Source of the DNA: Kiritimatiellia bacterium
Lineage (GTDB): Bacteria > Verrucomicrobiota > Kiritimatiellia > RFP12 > DVOR01
DNA: 39,669 nt
Direction of reading: 5' to 3'
Assembly (NCBI GenBank): GCA_900771325.1
Contig: CAAGNN010000004.1
Coordinates: forward strand, 1-39,669
Part shown: positions 15,211 to 22,219 of the stretch, one piece after another
How positions within the stretch are numbered: the stretch's first letter is position 1
How the letters are laid out: each line of letters opens with the position of its first letter
The notes under the pieces: model-generated
What the model was told of the DNA's origin: nothing
Databases searched by the model: none
The model's input: only the letters and a program-made list of their open reading frames with translations
Position numbers and translations under genes: made by a program

Positions 15211-15930
15211 TTAGAAGGCCACGTTCGGGCAGCTGAAGCGCAGGCCGTTGCCGTCGTGGTAGGTGGCATATTCCGAGACAATCGCGCCCTCGGGGCCGCC
15301 CATCATAAAGTGCCACGTCTCATCCTTCGGCAAGGGGTGGACCTGGCCATCGGCCTCCCACTTCTCCACGTGCACGCAGTTCAGGTGCGGGGCCTGGCAC
15401 TTGGCCAAGAGGGCCTTCGCCTCGGGGAACTGATCGAGGTTCGGCTCGCCCACTTCGCTAAAGCCATAGACCGAGCCGTAGCGGACCTGCCAGCTCTCGT
15501 GCTTGCACTGCAGCGGGCCCTTGTCGTCGGTGGTGGGCAGGTGACGGTGTTCGGCAATCGCCTGACCGGGGAGCAGGAAGATCTCGTGCGCGAAGTACTG
15601 CTTGTCGCGGTTGTTCACCCAGAAGACGCCGCCCATCCCGAAGGAGGCGAAGTCGCCCTGCGCGAAATCCACCGCCCACAGGAAGTCCGGCTCCTCGAGG
15701 TAGCGCTTGTAGACCGGGGCGTTGAGCTTCTTCATCAGCTCAATGTAGGCCTGCTTGCCCTTGGCGGCATCGAACTTGCCATCCTTGTAAAAGTCCTTGT
15801 TATCCACTGTCTTAATCTCCTTTTGCTGGGAACCGCACGCCGCGGTGCCACAACAGCCCGCAGCGAAAACCGTCATCGAAGCGGCCAAGACCGCCATCGC
15901 GCCAACGCGCGCAAACATCGTCGTATTCAT
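15211..15930 (-). CDS. Cupin-domain lipoprotein resembling D-lyxose isomerase
   Basis: 239 residues. The signal peptide ends in a lipobox (VFAAGC, Cys near residue 26), predicting a lipid-anchored extracytoplasmic protein. The rest looks like the double-stranded beta-barrel of D-lyxose/D-mannose isomerase-type cupins: HEIFLLPGQAIAEHRH supplies metal-binding His residues, and DETWHFMMGGPEGAIVSEYATYHDG resembles the second cupin motif. A sugar isomerase or sugar-binding role is inferred. An extracytoplasmic isomerase in front of a cytosolic kinase is odd. First gene of the five-gene operon, with a good promoter and GAAAGGA ahead of the ATG. Confidence 0.78.
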   Translation of the reverse strand: MNTTMFARVGAMAVLAASMTVFAAGCCGTAACGSQQKEIKTVDNKDFYKDGKFDAAKGKQAYIELMKKLNAPVYKRYLEEPDFLWAVDFAQGDFASFGMGGVFWVNNRDKQYFAHEIFLLPGQAIAEHRHLPTTDDKGPLQCKHESWQVRYGSVYGFSEVGEPNLDQFPEAKALLAKCQAPHLNCVHVEKWEADGQVHPLPKDETWHFMMGGPEGAIVSEYATYHDGNGLRFSCPNVAF

Positions 15931-15981
15931 ACGCTATCCTTTCTTCTTGGAGCGGAAAACCCTCTCCAACATTGCGCCCCT

Positions 15982-16010
15982 ATTATACGGCGCACCGCCG
16001 AAATGTGCAA
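15982..16010 (-). promoter_or_regulatory. Promoter of the cupin-VOC-dhaKL-lsrF operon
   Basis: On the minus strand TTGCAC (16005-16010), a 17-bp spacer and TATAAT (15982-15987): the best sigma-70 match in the window. The leader is about 45 nt. Confidence 0.75.
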
Positions 16011-16035
16011 GCGGAAAATCGTGCACGCTACGCGA

Positions 16036-16070
16036 GTGAACGGTGAGCAGTGAGCAGTGAACGGTAAGCG
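16036..16070. repeat. 7-bp tandem repeat (GTGAACG type)
   Basis: Five units: GTGAACG, GTGAGCA, GTGAGCA, GTGAACG, GTAAGCG. Confidence 0.85.
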
Positions 16071-16196
16071 AGGTGCTCGCTGCGCTCGCGTGAGGTGCGC
16101 CTCCGGCGCGAGAGGTGCTCGCTGCGCTCGCGTGAGGTGCGCCTCCGGCGCGAGAGGTGCTCGCTGCGCTCGCGTGAGGTGCGCCTTCGGCGCGTT
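16071..16196. repeat. 42-bp tandem repeat, three copies
   Basis: Units start at 16071, 16113 and 16155; the last differs slightly at its end. Each unit has two halves that open with GAGGTGC. One continues as GCGCC-TCC-GGCGC (a hairpin), the other as a CTCGC/GCTCGCG stretch. Confidence 0.9.
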
Positions 16197-16237
16197 GCGA
16201 GGGTAAGCGTTGTGCATAGGCCTGCTCCGCCAGGCCG

Positions 16238-16322
16238 CCCGCCCCGGGTTGCCTTCGCATCCGCCCCGGGTTGAAGGTGGATCCGCCCCGGGTTGACCCT
16301 CGACCCGCCCCGGGTTGACCCG
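16238..16322. repeat. 22-bp-period GC-rich array 2
   Basis: Cores of the CCCGCCCCGGGTTG type at 16238, 16260, 16282 and 16304; two begin with T in place of C. Spacing is exactly 22 bp. Confidence 0.92.
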
Positions 16323-16328
16323 CTCGCA

Positions 16329-16356
16329 GTTGTCAGCGGTTAGTGGTTGGCTGTTA
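16329..16356. repeat. Degenerate 7-bp tandem repeat (GCGGTTA type)
   Basis: Units GTTGTCA, GCGGTTA, GTGGTTG, GCTGTTA. The small palindrome GCGC-GTA-GCGC follows directly. Confidence 0.6.
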
Positions 16357-16425
16357 GTGCGCGTAGCGCGACGGAGGGGCTGATAGTCCATTGGCCGGGT
16401 ATTCCACCTCTGGCGACAGCTTTCG

Positions 16426-16446
16426 CGTCTATCGTCTATCGCCTAT
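16426..16446. repeat. 7-bp tandem repeat (CGTCTAT type)
   Basis: Three units: CGTCTAT, CGTCTAT, CGCCTAT, followed by CGAG. Confidence 0.8.
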
Positions 16447-16503
16447 CGAGCAATCAACCTGGGGCGAGTTGGGGATCCGCGTGCGTGCGGGGGCGCGTTG
16501 TGC

Positions 16504-16509
16504 TATACT
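16504..16509 (+). promoter_or_regulatory. Extended -10 of the alcohol dehydrogenase gene, leaderless start
   Basis: TG-C-TATACT ends 9 bp before the ATG at 16519. A start 7 bp after the -10 box leaves only about 3 nt of leader, and no ribosome site is present. Confidence 0.55.
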
Positions 16510-16518
16510 GCGGGCGTT

Positions 16519-17628
16519 ATGAACAGGGTACACTTTTATCTTCCGACGGAAGTCTTTGAGGGCGAAGGCAGCGTGTTGCGCCATACGGAAGCGTTGGTGC
16601 TGGGGCGCAAGGCGCTGATTGTGACCGGGAAGCACGGGGCGGAGGTGTCGGGGGCACTGGCGGATGTGCAGCAGGCGCTCGAGGCGCGGCGTGTGGCGTG
16701 GGCGCACTTCGATGGTGTGGGCGAGAACCCGGATGATGCGCAGGTGTACGCTGGCGCGGCGGTGGCGCAGGCGGAGGGGTGCGACTTTGTGGTGGCGGTG
16801 GGCGGCGGCTCGGCGATGGACGCGGCCAAGGCGATCGCCTGGGTGGTGGGCGGCCGGATTGACCGCGAGGACTTCTTTGCCGAAAAACCGCAGCCGGGTG
16901 ACGAGGTGTTGCCAATTGCTGCGGTGCCGATTACCTGCGGCACGGGCAGCGAGGTGACGCCCTACGCCATCATTACTAACCACCACGCGCGCACGAAGGT
17001 GAACGTCTCGGGGCCGCAGTTCTTCCCGCGCGTGGCCTTGCTCGACGGGCGCTACCTGGCCTCGCTGCCCGATCAGGTGGTCTGCGATACGGCGCTGGAC
17101 GCGCTCTCGCACGCCATCGAAGGGGCCTATTCGCTGCGCTCGGACGCGCTCTCGCTCTCGCTGGCGCTGGAAGCGATCGGCGTGGTGATGCCCGAGCTCG
17201 TGCGCCTGGCCCACGGGGTCTTTGTGAACCGCTCGCGGCTGCTCTATGGCTCGATGGTGGCGGGGATGGTTATCGCGCAGGCGGGGACCGGGCTGGTGCA
17301 CGCGATGGGTTATCCGTTGACCTACTACAAGCAGCTGCCGCACGGGCGGGCGAACGGGGTGCTACTGGCCGGGTATCTGGAGTTTATGGAGCACTCGTGC
17401 CCGGAGCGGACGGCGCAGCTGATGCAGGCGCTGGGCATTCAGGCGCCCGAGGAGTTTCAGGCGCTGGTGGATATGCTGCTCGATCGGCTGGGCTGCGCGC
17501 GCGAGGTGCCCAGCGAAGAGGAGTTGGTGCGCTTCACGCGCGAGCCGTTGCGCTTGGAAGTGGTCCGGCGCTATCGCACGATGCCCTCGCCCGAAGAGGT
17601 GATGGACATCTATCGTTATGGATTTTAG
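16519..17628 (+). CDS. Iron-containing alcohol dehydrogenase
   Basis: NAD(P)-dependent group III alcohol dehydrogenase, 369 residues. AVGGGSAMDAAKAIA binds the cofactor. Iron ligands are expected in CDTALDALSHAIEG (Asp and His), in GLVHAMGYPLT and in LPHGRANG, all present. VPITCGTGSEVTPYAII is another family block. It could reduce acetaldehyde, butyraldehyde or propanediol-type substrates; the sequence does not decide. The ATG at 16519 is preceded by an extended -10 only 9 bp away, so the mRNA is probably leaderless. The M18 gene follows 51 bp downstream with its own AAAGG. Confidence 0.9.
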   Translation: MNRVHFYLPTEVFEGEGSVLRHTEALVLGRKALIVTGKHGAEVSGALADVQQALEARRVAWAHFDGVGENPDDAQVYAGAAVAQAEGCDFVVAVGGGSAMDAAKAIAWVVGGRIDREDFFAEKPQPGDEVLPIAAVPITCGTGSEVTPYAIITNHHARTKVNVSGPQFFPRVALLDGRYLASLPDQVVCDTALDALSHAIEGAYSLRSDALSLSLALEAIGVVMPELVRLAHGVFVNRSRLLYGSMVAGMVIAQAGTGLVHAMGYPLTYYKQLPHGRANGVLLAGYLEFMEHSCPERTAQLMQALGIQAPEEFQALVDMLLDRLGCAREVPSEEELVRFTREPLRLEVVRRYRTMPSPEEVMDIYRYGF

Positions 17629-17679
17629 GCGACCCTTGGCGGCGCGGGCCGCGGAGAGTCCCTTCAGAAAGGTAAGGTT

Positions 17680-19086
17680 ATGAGCAAGTTGCAAGGTTGT
17701 ATCAAGCGCGAGAACGGCGTGCGTTCGATGACGGAGGCCGAGGCGCAGGCGTGCGAAGCGTATGCCAAGGATTATCTCAGCTACCTGGGGATTGCCAAGA
17801 CCGAGCGGCGGGCGTATGCTGAGGCCGTGCGGCGCATCGAGGCGCTGGGCTTCAAGGAACTCTCGCAGGTCGATACCCTCAAGCCTGGGGATAAGGTCTA
17901 TCGTGGCTATCACGGCAAGACGCTGATGGCGGCGGTCATCGGCACCGAGCCGGTGAGCGGGGGCATCAATGTTATCGGCGGCCACACCGACGCGCCGCGT
18001 ATCGACCTCAAGCCGGTGCCAGTCTGCGAGAAGGGCGGCTTTGCCTACTTCGATACCCATTACTACGGCGGCATCAAGAAGTTCCACTGGCTCATTCACC
18101 CCCTGGCCCTCTACGGCGTGGTGGCCAAGCCCGACGGCACTCAGGTGGAAATCGCCATCGGCGACAAGCCCGAGGACCCCGTCTTCCAGATTACCGACAT
18201 CCTCCCCCACTTCGGCGCCGAACAGGCCGGCAAGAAGCTCGCCGAGGCCTTCGACCCCGAGGATATGGACCTGCTGATCGGCTCGCTCCCCGCCGCCAAG
18301 GACGATGACGACGAGGACATCAAGGACAAGGTCAAGCTCAACATCCTCCGCCTCCTCGAGCGCGAGTATGGCATCACCGAGGAGGACTTCCTCTCCGCCG
18401 AGCTCGAAATCGTCCCCGCCGGGATGCCGCGCGACCTCGGGCTCGACCGCTCGATGATCGTCGGCTACGGCCACGATGACCGCGTCTGCGCCTACGCCGG
18501 GCTCAAGGCCTTGATGGATCTGCCCGCCGTGCCGCGCAAGACCGGTATGGTCCTCCTCTGCGACAAGGAAGAGATTGGCTCGGTCGGCGCCACGGGGATG
18601 GACTCGACCTTCTTCGAGAACTCCGTGGCCGAACTCATCGCCCGCCAGGAGCCCGCCGCCGGCGACATCGCCGTCCGCCGCGCCCTGGAGCGTAGCCGGA
18701 TGCTCTCGGCCGATGTCTGCGCCGCCAGCGACCCGCACTTCCCCAACGCCGATTCGCCCAACAATATGGCCCTGATGAACGCCGGCGGCTGCCTCATCAA
18801 GTACACCGGCGCCCGCGGCAAGGGCGGCGCCTCCGACGCGCGTGCCGAGTTCATCGCCGACTTGCGCCGCATCTTCGCGGCCGACGGCGTCACCTGGCAA
18901 GCCGGCGAGCTCGGCCGTTGCGAGAAGGGCGGCGGTGGCACCATCGCCCTCTACCTCGCCCGCTACGGGATGGATGTGGTCGACTTCGGCGTGCCCCTGC
19001 TCAATATGCACGCCCCCTGGGAGGCCGCCTCCAAGTTCGACTGCTATATGACCTACCGCGCCTACCGCGCGTTCCTGGCGGATTAA
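17680..19086 (+). CDS. M18-family aminopeptidase
   Basis: Zinc aminopeptidase, 468 residues, that removes N-terminal residues from peptides in the cytosol; M18 enzymes form dodecameric shells. Zinc ligands and catalytic acids are visible: GGHTDAPRIDLK (His, Asp), GHDDRVCAY (bridging Asp), CDKEEIGSVGATG (Glu-Glu pair) and the C-terminal NMHAPWE (His). An acidic insert near residue 208 (KDDDDEDIKD) is typical of the long bacterial subfamily. AAAGG precedes the ATG. The 3' side has a large inverted repeat of heptamers that could end transcription. Confidence 0.92.
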   Translation: MSKLQGCIKRENGVRSMTEAEAQACEAYAKDYLSYLGIAKTERRAYAEAVRRIEALGFKELSQVDTLKPGDKVYRGYHGKTLMAAVIGTEPVSGGINVIGGHTDAPRIDLKPVPVCEKGGFAYFDTHYYGGIKKFHWLIHPLALYGVVAKPDGTQVEIAIGDKPEDPVFQITDILPHFGAEQAGKKLAEAFDPEDMDLLIGSLPAAKDDDDEDIKDKVKLNILRLLEREYGITEEDFLSAELEIVPAGMPRDLGLDRSMIVGYGHDDRVCAYAGLKALMDLPAVPRKTGMVLLCDKEEIGSVGATGMDSTFFENSVAELIARQEPAAGDIAVRRALERSRMLSADVCAASDPHFPNADSPNNMALMNAGGCLIKYTGARGKGGASDARAEFIADLRRIFAADGVTWQAGELGRCEKGGGGTIALYLARYGMDVVDFGVPLLNMHAPWEAASKFDCYMTYRAYRAFLAD

Positions 19087-19089
19087 AGA

Positions 19090-19206
19090 GACGATAGGCG
19101 ATAGGCGATGGGCGTGAATGCTGGCGCCTGAGGTGGAAAGCCCGGCCCAATGCCAGGAGTTTGCCTGTCGCGGTAATGCGCTTCTCGCCGATCGCCTATC
19201 GCCTAT
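19090..19206. repeat. Inverted pair of 7-bp arrays
   Basis: The left arm (19090-19117) reads GACGATA, GGCGATA, GGCGATG, GGCGTGA. The right arm (19186-19206) reads CGCCGAT, CGCCTAT, CGCCTAT. The arms are reverse complements over about 23 bp with one mismatch and enclose about 70 bp. It starts just after the M18 stop and may act as a terminator or a cruciform. Confidence 0.85.
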
Positions 19207-19221
19207 CGGGACAACGTCCTT

Positions 19222-19986
19222 ATGAACAAGCGCCTGTTGCTGGTCGATGACGACCCGAACATCCGGATGATGTTGGGCGACTTCCTGGTGGGTGCGGGTT
19301 ATGAGGTGACCTGCGCCGACTCCGGGGAGGCCGCCCTGCAGTGTATGCTCGAAGCCTTGCCCGACCTGGTCATCCTCGATATGGGAATGCCCGGGATGGG
19401 CGGCACCGGCTTCCTCGAGCGTATCACCGACCGGCTGGGGCGCACCCGCGTGCCCGTCCTCGTCCTCACCGCCCGCAGCGACCTGGCCGAGTTCTTCGCG
19501 AGCAAGCAGATCGCCGGCTTCCTCACCAAGCCCGCCGACCCCGACGAACTCGTTGCCGAGGTCCAGCGCATCCTCTTTATGGAGGGTGACCTGCCGCGCG
19601 GCGAGACGATGGTCGTGGGCAGCGACATCCGCCGCCTCGTCGTCCTCGCCGAAGCTAACGCCATCCGCGCCAACGCCCTCTGCGAAGCGTTGGGTAAGGG
19701 CGGCTTCACCGTCGAGGTGGTGCGCACCGGCCCCGAGGCCATCGAGGCAGTCATCGCGCGCCGCCCCGCCGGCCTCATCCTCCCGATGGACTGTGAAGGG
19801 ATGAGCGCCGATGGCGTCCTCGAAATCCTCCGCAAGCTCCCCGCCGGGCAGACCCTCCCCGTCGTCCTCTACGCCGCCGAGCGTCTGCCCGAGCGCGCCT
19901 GCTTTATCGACCCGCGCAACGTCACCAAGGTCCCCGGCACCGAGGGGCTGACCATCGCCCGGGCCGCCGTCAAGGCCATCGTCTAG
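19222..19986 (+). CDS. Response-regulator protein with one intact and one degenerate receiver domain
   Basis: 254 residues. Residues 1-118 are a full receiver: acidic DDD at 9-11, phospho-acceptor Asp53 in VILDMGMPGMGG, Thr83 and Lys103 in FLTKPAD. Residues about 135-254 repeat the receiver fold (LVVLAEANAIRANALCEAL, GLILPMDCEGMSADG, LPVVLYAAE), but the acid pair is Ala-Glu and the acceptor Asp is Pro, so it cannot be phosphorylated. No output domain is present, so it must act by protein contact, as CheY-like or Spo0F-like proteins do. nrdR starts 5 bp after its stop. No kinase is near. Confidence 0.85.
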   Translation: MNKRLLLVDDDPNIRMMLGDFLVGAGYEVTCADSGEAALQCMLEALPDLVILDMGMPGMGGTGFLERITDRLGRTRVPVLVLTARSDLAEFFASKQIAGFLTKPADPDELVAEVQRILFMEGDLPRGETMVVGSDIRRLVVLAEANAIRANALCEALGKGGFTVEVVRTGPEAIEAVIARRPAGLILPMDCEGMSADGVLEILRKLPAGQTLPVVLYAAERLPERACFIDPRNVTKVPGTEGLTIARAAVKAIV

Positions 19987-19991
19987 CCCCT

Positions 19992-20483
19992 ATGCGCTGC
20001 CCCCACTGCGGCAAGAACAACGACAAGGTCATCGACAGCCGCGTGGCCGATGACGGCCGCTCCGTCCGCCGTCGGCGCGAGTGCATCCTCTGCGGCGCGC
20101 GCTTCACCTCCTACGAGCGCATCGAACGCCGCCTGCCCAAGCTCGTCAAGCGCGACGGCCACCGCGAGGACTTCGACCAGGCCAAACTCGAGCGCGGCAT
20201 TCTCTCGGCCTGCCGCAAGCGCCCCATTCCCAGCGAGCGCATCGCCGAGCTCATCAACACCATCCTCGAGGACCTCGAGCGCCTCAATAAGCCCGAGGTC
20301 TCCTCCGCCTGGCTCGGCCAAACCGTGATGAACCGCCTGAGCGAGCTCGACGCCGTCGCCTACGTCCGCTTCGCCTCGGTCTACTCCGCTTTCGCCGACG
20401 TCAACCAATTCATCGAGCTCATCCAAGCCATGCGCCCGTCCAAACCCTACAAGCGCCGCCGCTCAAGCAAGCGCGGCAATTAG
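19992..20483 (+). CDS. nrdR: Transcriptional repressor NrdR
   Basis: 163 residues. Nucleotide-sensing repressor of ribonucleotide reductase genes. A zinc ribbon (MRCPHCGKNNDKVIDSRV ... RECILCGARFTSYER) is followed by an ATP-cone (LVKRDGHREDFDQAKLERGI to AYVRFASVYSAF). The length is normal for the family, with a basic C-terminal tail (KPYKRRRSSKR). It lies 5 bp behind the double-receiver gene, so it is probably in one mRNA with it. Confidence 0.95.
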   Translation: MRCPHCGKNNDKVIDSRVADDGRSVRRRRECILCGARFTSYERIERRLPKLVKRDGHREDFDQAKLERGILSACRKRPIPSERIAELINTILEDLERLNKPEVSSAWLGQTVMNRLSELDAVAYVRFASVYSAFADVNQFIELIQAMRPSKPYKRRRSSKRGN

Positions 20484-20513
20484 CAGTTAGTTGGCGTGGG
20501 CTTCGCAGTTGGC

Positions 20514-20543
20514 TTGCTTTTTAGGCAGTAGGTCTGTTATAGT
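20514..20543 (+). promoter_or_regulatory. Promoter of the small gene at 20551
   Basis: TTGCTT (20514-20519), an 18-bp spacer and TATAGT (20538-20543). The ATG at 20551 lies at the expected transcription start, so the message would be leaderless. Confidence 0.5.
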
Positions 20544-20550
20544 TCCAGCT

Positions 20551-20751
20551 ATGAGCAAGCGGATAAACAGTGTGTTAGAAGGTTTTGGCTCTTTGCTCGA
20601 TCTTGGGCGTAGAGTTGAACGGCGTACCGTCAGGCCTTGGAGTGTGCCAATGGAGGCGGAGCGCTTTTTCGCGTTTTGTCAGGCTCAAACAGCAAGAGAC
20701 TTCTGGGGGGCGGTGCGCTCACACGAGGGGCAGGAGTTGCTTGTGCGATAA
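20551..20751 (+). CDS. Small protein of unknown function, or 5' part of a frameshifted DUF2335 gene
   Basis: 66 codons from a leaderless-type ATG. The product (MSKRINSVLEGFGSLL at the start) is not recognised. Base composition from here to about 21260 is visibly less GC-rich than the flanks, with codons rare elsewhere in the window (TTA, ATA, AGA). A G6 run at 20705-20710 would, on a -1 shift, join this frame to the DUF2335 frame and give one protein of about 200 residues. So this may be a short gene, a programmed frameshift or a sequencing indel. Confidence 0.35.
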   Translation: MSKRINSVLEGFGSLLDLGRRVERRTVRPWSVPMEAERFFAFCQAQTARDFWGAVRSHEGQELLVR

Positions 20752-20789
20752 GCAAAAACAAGACGACCGAAGATGCGGAAAGGGCCGAG

Positions 20790-21155
20790 TTGATTTTTCG
20801 ACGCGAAGTCGGGATTCACTGGTCAAGTCCATTCCCCCCGCCAACAGTTCTGGAAGCTTACAAGGGCTTGTCCCCCGAGGTGTTGGATAGGCTCCTGGCA
20901 CTCATTGAACAGCATGCAGAAGCGAATATTGAACATCTTCGCGAGGAACGTGCAGAGGCTGCACGAATGCATCGAGCGGATGAACGGCAAGCATTGGTAT
21001 CCGTGTTAATCGCATTCTGCGTTGCAACGTTGCTAATCGCACTCTGTGCAGTGCTGGCGTGGATGGGTTATCCGAAGGTGGCAGGCATTTTATGTGGAGG
21101 CGAAATGGCAGCGATCGTTGGAATGTTTCTTTACACTCGCCGCCGGACTCGCTAA
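20790..21155 (+). CDS. DUF2335 membrane protein
   Basis: The frame contains the DUF2335 layout: a Pro-rich start (SSPFPPPTVLEAYKGLSPEV), a helical Glu/Arg-rich stretch (IEQHAEANIEHLREERAEAA) and two C-terminal membrane segments (LVSVLIAFCVATLLIALCAVLAW and VAGILCGGEMAAIVGMFLY) with a basic tail. This family is common on prophages and genomic islands; its function is unknown. The start is uncertain. I give a TTG at 20790 with AAAGGG upstream (121 aa), but the frame is open back to 20637 and may be entered by frameshift from the gene at 20551. Lower GC suggests transfer. Confidence 0.65.
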   Translation: MIFRREVGIHWSSPFPPPTVLEAYKGLSPEVLDRLLALIEQHAEANIEHLREERAEAARMHRADERQALVSVLIAFCVATLLIALCAVLAWMGYPKVAGILCGGEMAAIVGMFLYTRRRTR

Positions 21156-21251
21156 AACAAACGCTGGCACATAAATACGTCCAGCGCGTAATTCAGTGGG
21201 CAATGCCACAAGTGGCTTGCAGGATTGCTATACTTTCAGCATCAACATTCC

Positions 21252-21272
21252 CGCTTATCCTTTATCGCTTAT
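21252..21272. repeat. 7-bp tandem repeat (CGCTTAT type)
   Basis: Three units: CGCTTAT, CCTTTAT, CGCTTAT. They lie between the convergent DUF2335 and AraC genes and overlap the last 4 bp of the AraC frame. Confidence 0.75.
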
Positions 21273-22189
21273 CCACGCGCCTCGCTGGCCTGGGCCGGTG
21301 AGGCGCGATAGTCGCTGGGGGTCTGGCCGGTGTGGTGGCGGAAGAATCGGGTGAAGTGGTGGGGATAGGAAAAGCCAAGGGTGAGGCCGATTTGGGCGAC
21401 AGAGGCATCTGTGTTTCGAAGGAAGTCGCAGGCGCGGTGGAGGATGGCGCGGGCGATGAAGGCCTGGGCCGAGGCGCCGGTTTCCTTGCGGACGAGGTCG
21501 CCAAAATAGTTGGGCGAGAGGAAGAGGGCCTTGGCGCAGGCGGCGACGGTGGGCAGCGCGGCGACGGGGGCATCGGGCGCGGCCGGGAGGGCCGAGGCGA
21601 GATAGGTTTCCAGACGAGCGAGCAGGGCGCGGTTGTCGGGCTGGCGCGAGGTGAACTGGCGTTCGTAGAAGCGCGCCAGGAGGTGGAGCAGGAGGTCAAG
21701 GTGAGCGAGGAGGAGGGCGCGGGAGTGGGCATCCTGAGGCGTTTCCAGTTCGCCGCGGATGGCCTCGACCTGTGCGAGGAAGCGGACGCGCTCGCCGTCG
21801 GCAAGGTGGAGCGCTTCGCGCGAGGTGTAGGCGAAGAAGGAGGCCGAGGCGAAGGCGGCAGCGAGCGGGGTGCCTTCGAGGAGGGCCGGGTGGATGAGGA
21901 TGGCCTTACCGACGCCTTGGTGGAGCTGGCCGTCATCCTTGGGGCCGAAGAGCTGCCCGGGGCCAACGCAGAGGACGGTGCCGGCCTGGTAGTCGTAGGA
22001 GCCCAGACCGTACTGGAGCGCGCCGCAGCCGAGGTTCTCCTTGAGGATGATGGCGTAGAAGCCGAAGATGCCCGGCCGGTAGCGGAAAGGCGGCAACTGC
22101 GTGAAGTCGATGTAAGCCAAGTGCGGGTGCTGCGGGGTGAGCCCCAAGGGCGCGGTGTAGTCGGCAAGCGTGCGGAAGTGTTCAGGCAT
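21269..22189 (-). CDS. AraC-family transcriptional regulator
   Basis: 306 residues from the ATG at 22189, with AAAGGAGG directly upstream. The N-terminal part has an AraC-type cupin sensor (GFYAIILKENLGCGALQYG, DYQAGTVLCVGPGQL). The C-terminal 100 residues hold two helix-turn-helix motifs, ending in IGLTLGFSYPHHFTRFFRHHTGQTPSDYR, the AraC signature. It is transcribed away from the flavodoxin-DUF362-CbiM unit and is probably its regulator. Two direct repeats of TTGCACCT-CG lie in the shared promoter region, one inside its own promoter. Confidence 0.9.
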   Translation of the reverse strand: MPEHFRTLADYTAPLGLTPQHPHLAYIDFTQLPPFRYRPGIFGFYAIILKENLGCGALQYGLGSYDYQAGTVLCVGPGQLFGPKDDGQLHQGVGKAILIHPALLEGTPLAAAFASASFFAYTSREALHLADGERVRFLAQVEAIRGELETPQDAHSRALLLAHLDLLLHLLARFYERQFTSRQPDNRALLARLETYLASALPAAPDAPVAALPTVAACAKALFLSPNYFGDLVRKETGASAQAFIARAILHRACDFLRNTDASVAQIGLTLGFSYPHHFTRFFRHHTGQTPSDYRASPAQASEARG

Positions 22190-22208
22190 AAGGCCTCCTT
22201 TCGGCCAT

Positions 22209-22214
22209 AGTATA
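22209..22214 (-). promoter_or_regulatory. -10 box of the AraC gene
   Basis: TATACT on the minus strand, about 20 bp before the ATG. Confidence 0.55.
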
Positions 22215-22219
22215 ACCCA

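Larger units (their letters stand above)
16011..16503. other. Divergent gap between the cupin operon and the alcohol dehydrogenase: repeats only
   Basis: Holds, in order, a 7-bp array (16036-16070), a 42-bp tandem repeat (16071-16196), a 22-bp-period array (16238-16322), a degenerate 7-bp array (16329-16356) and a third 7-bp array (16426-16446). I see no gene; open frames across the tandem repeat are repeat-driven. Confidence 0.7.

Noticed and set aside
20514..21155. Prophage remnant
   Set aside because: Only one DUF2335 protein and a small frame are present; no integrase, capsid or attachment repeats are seen.
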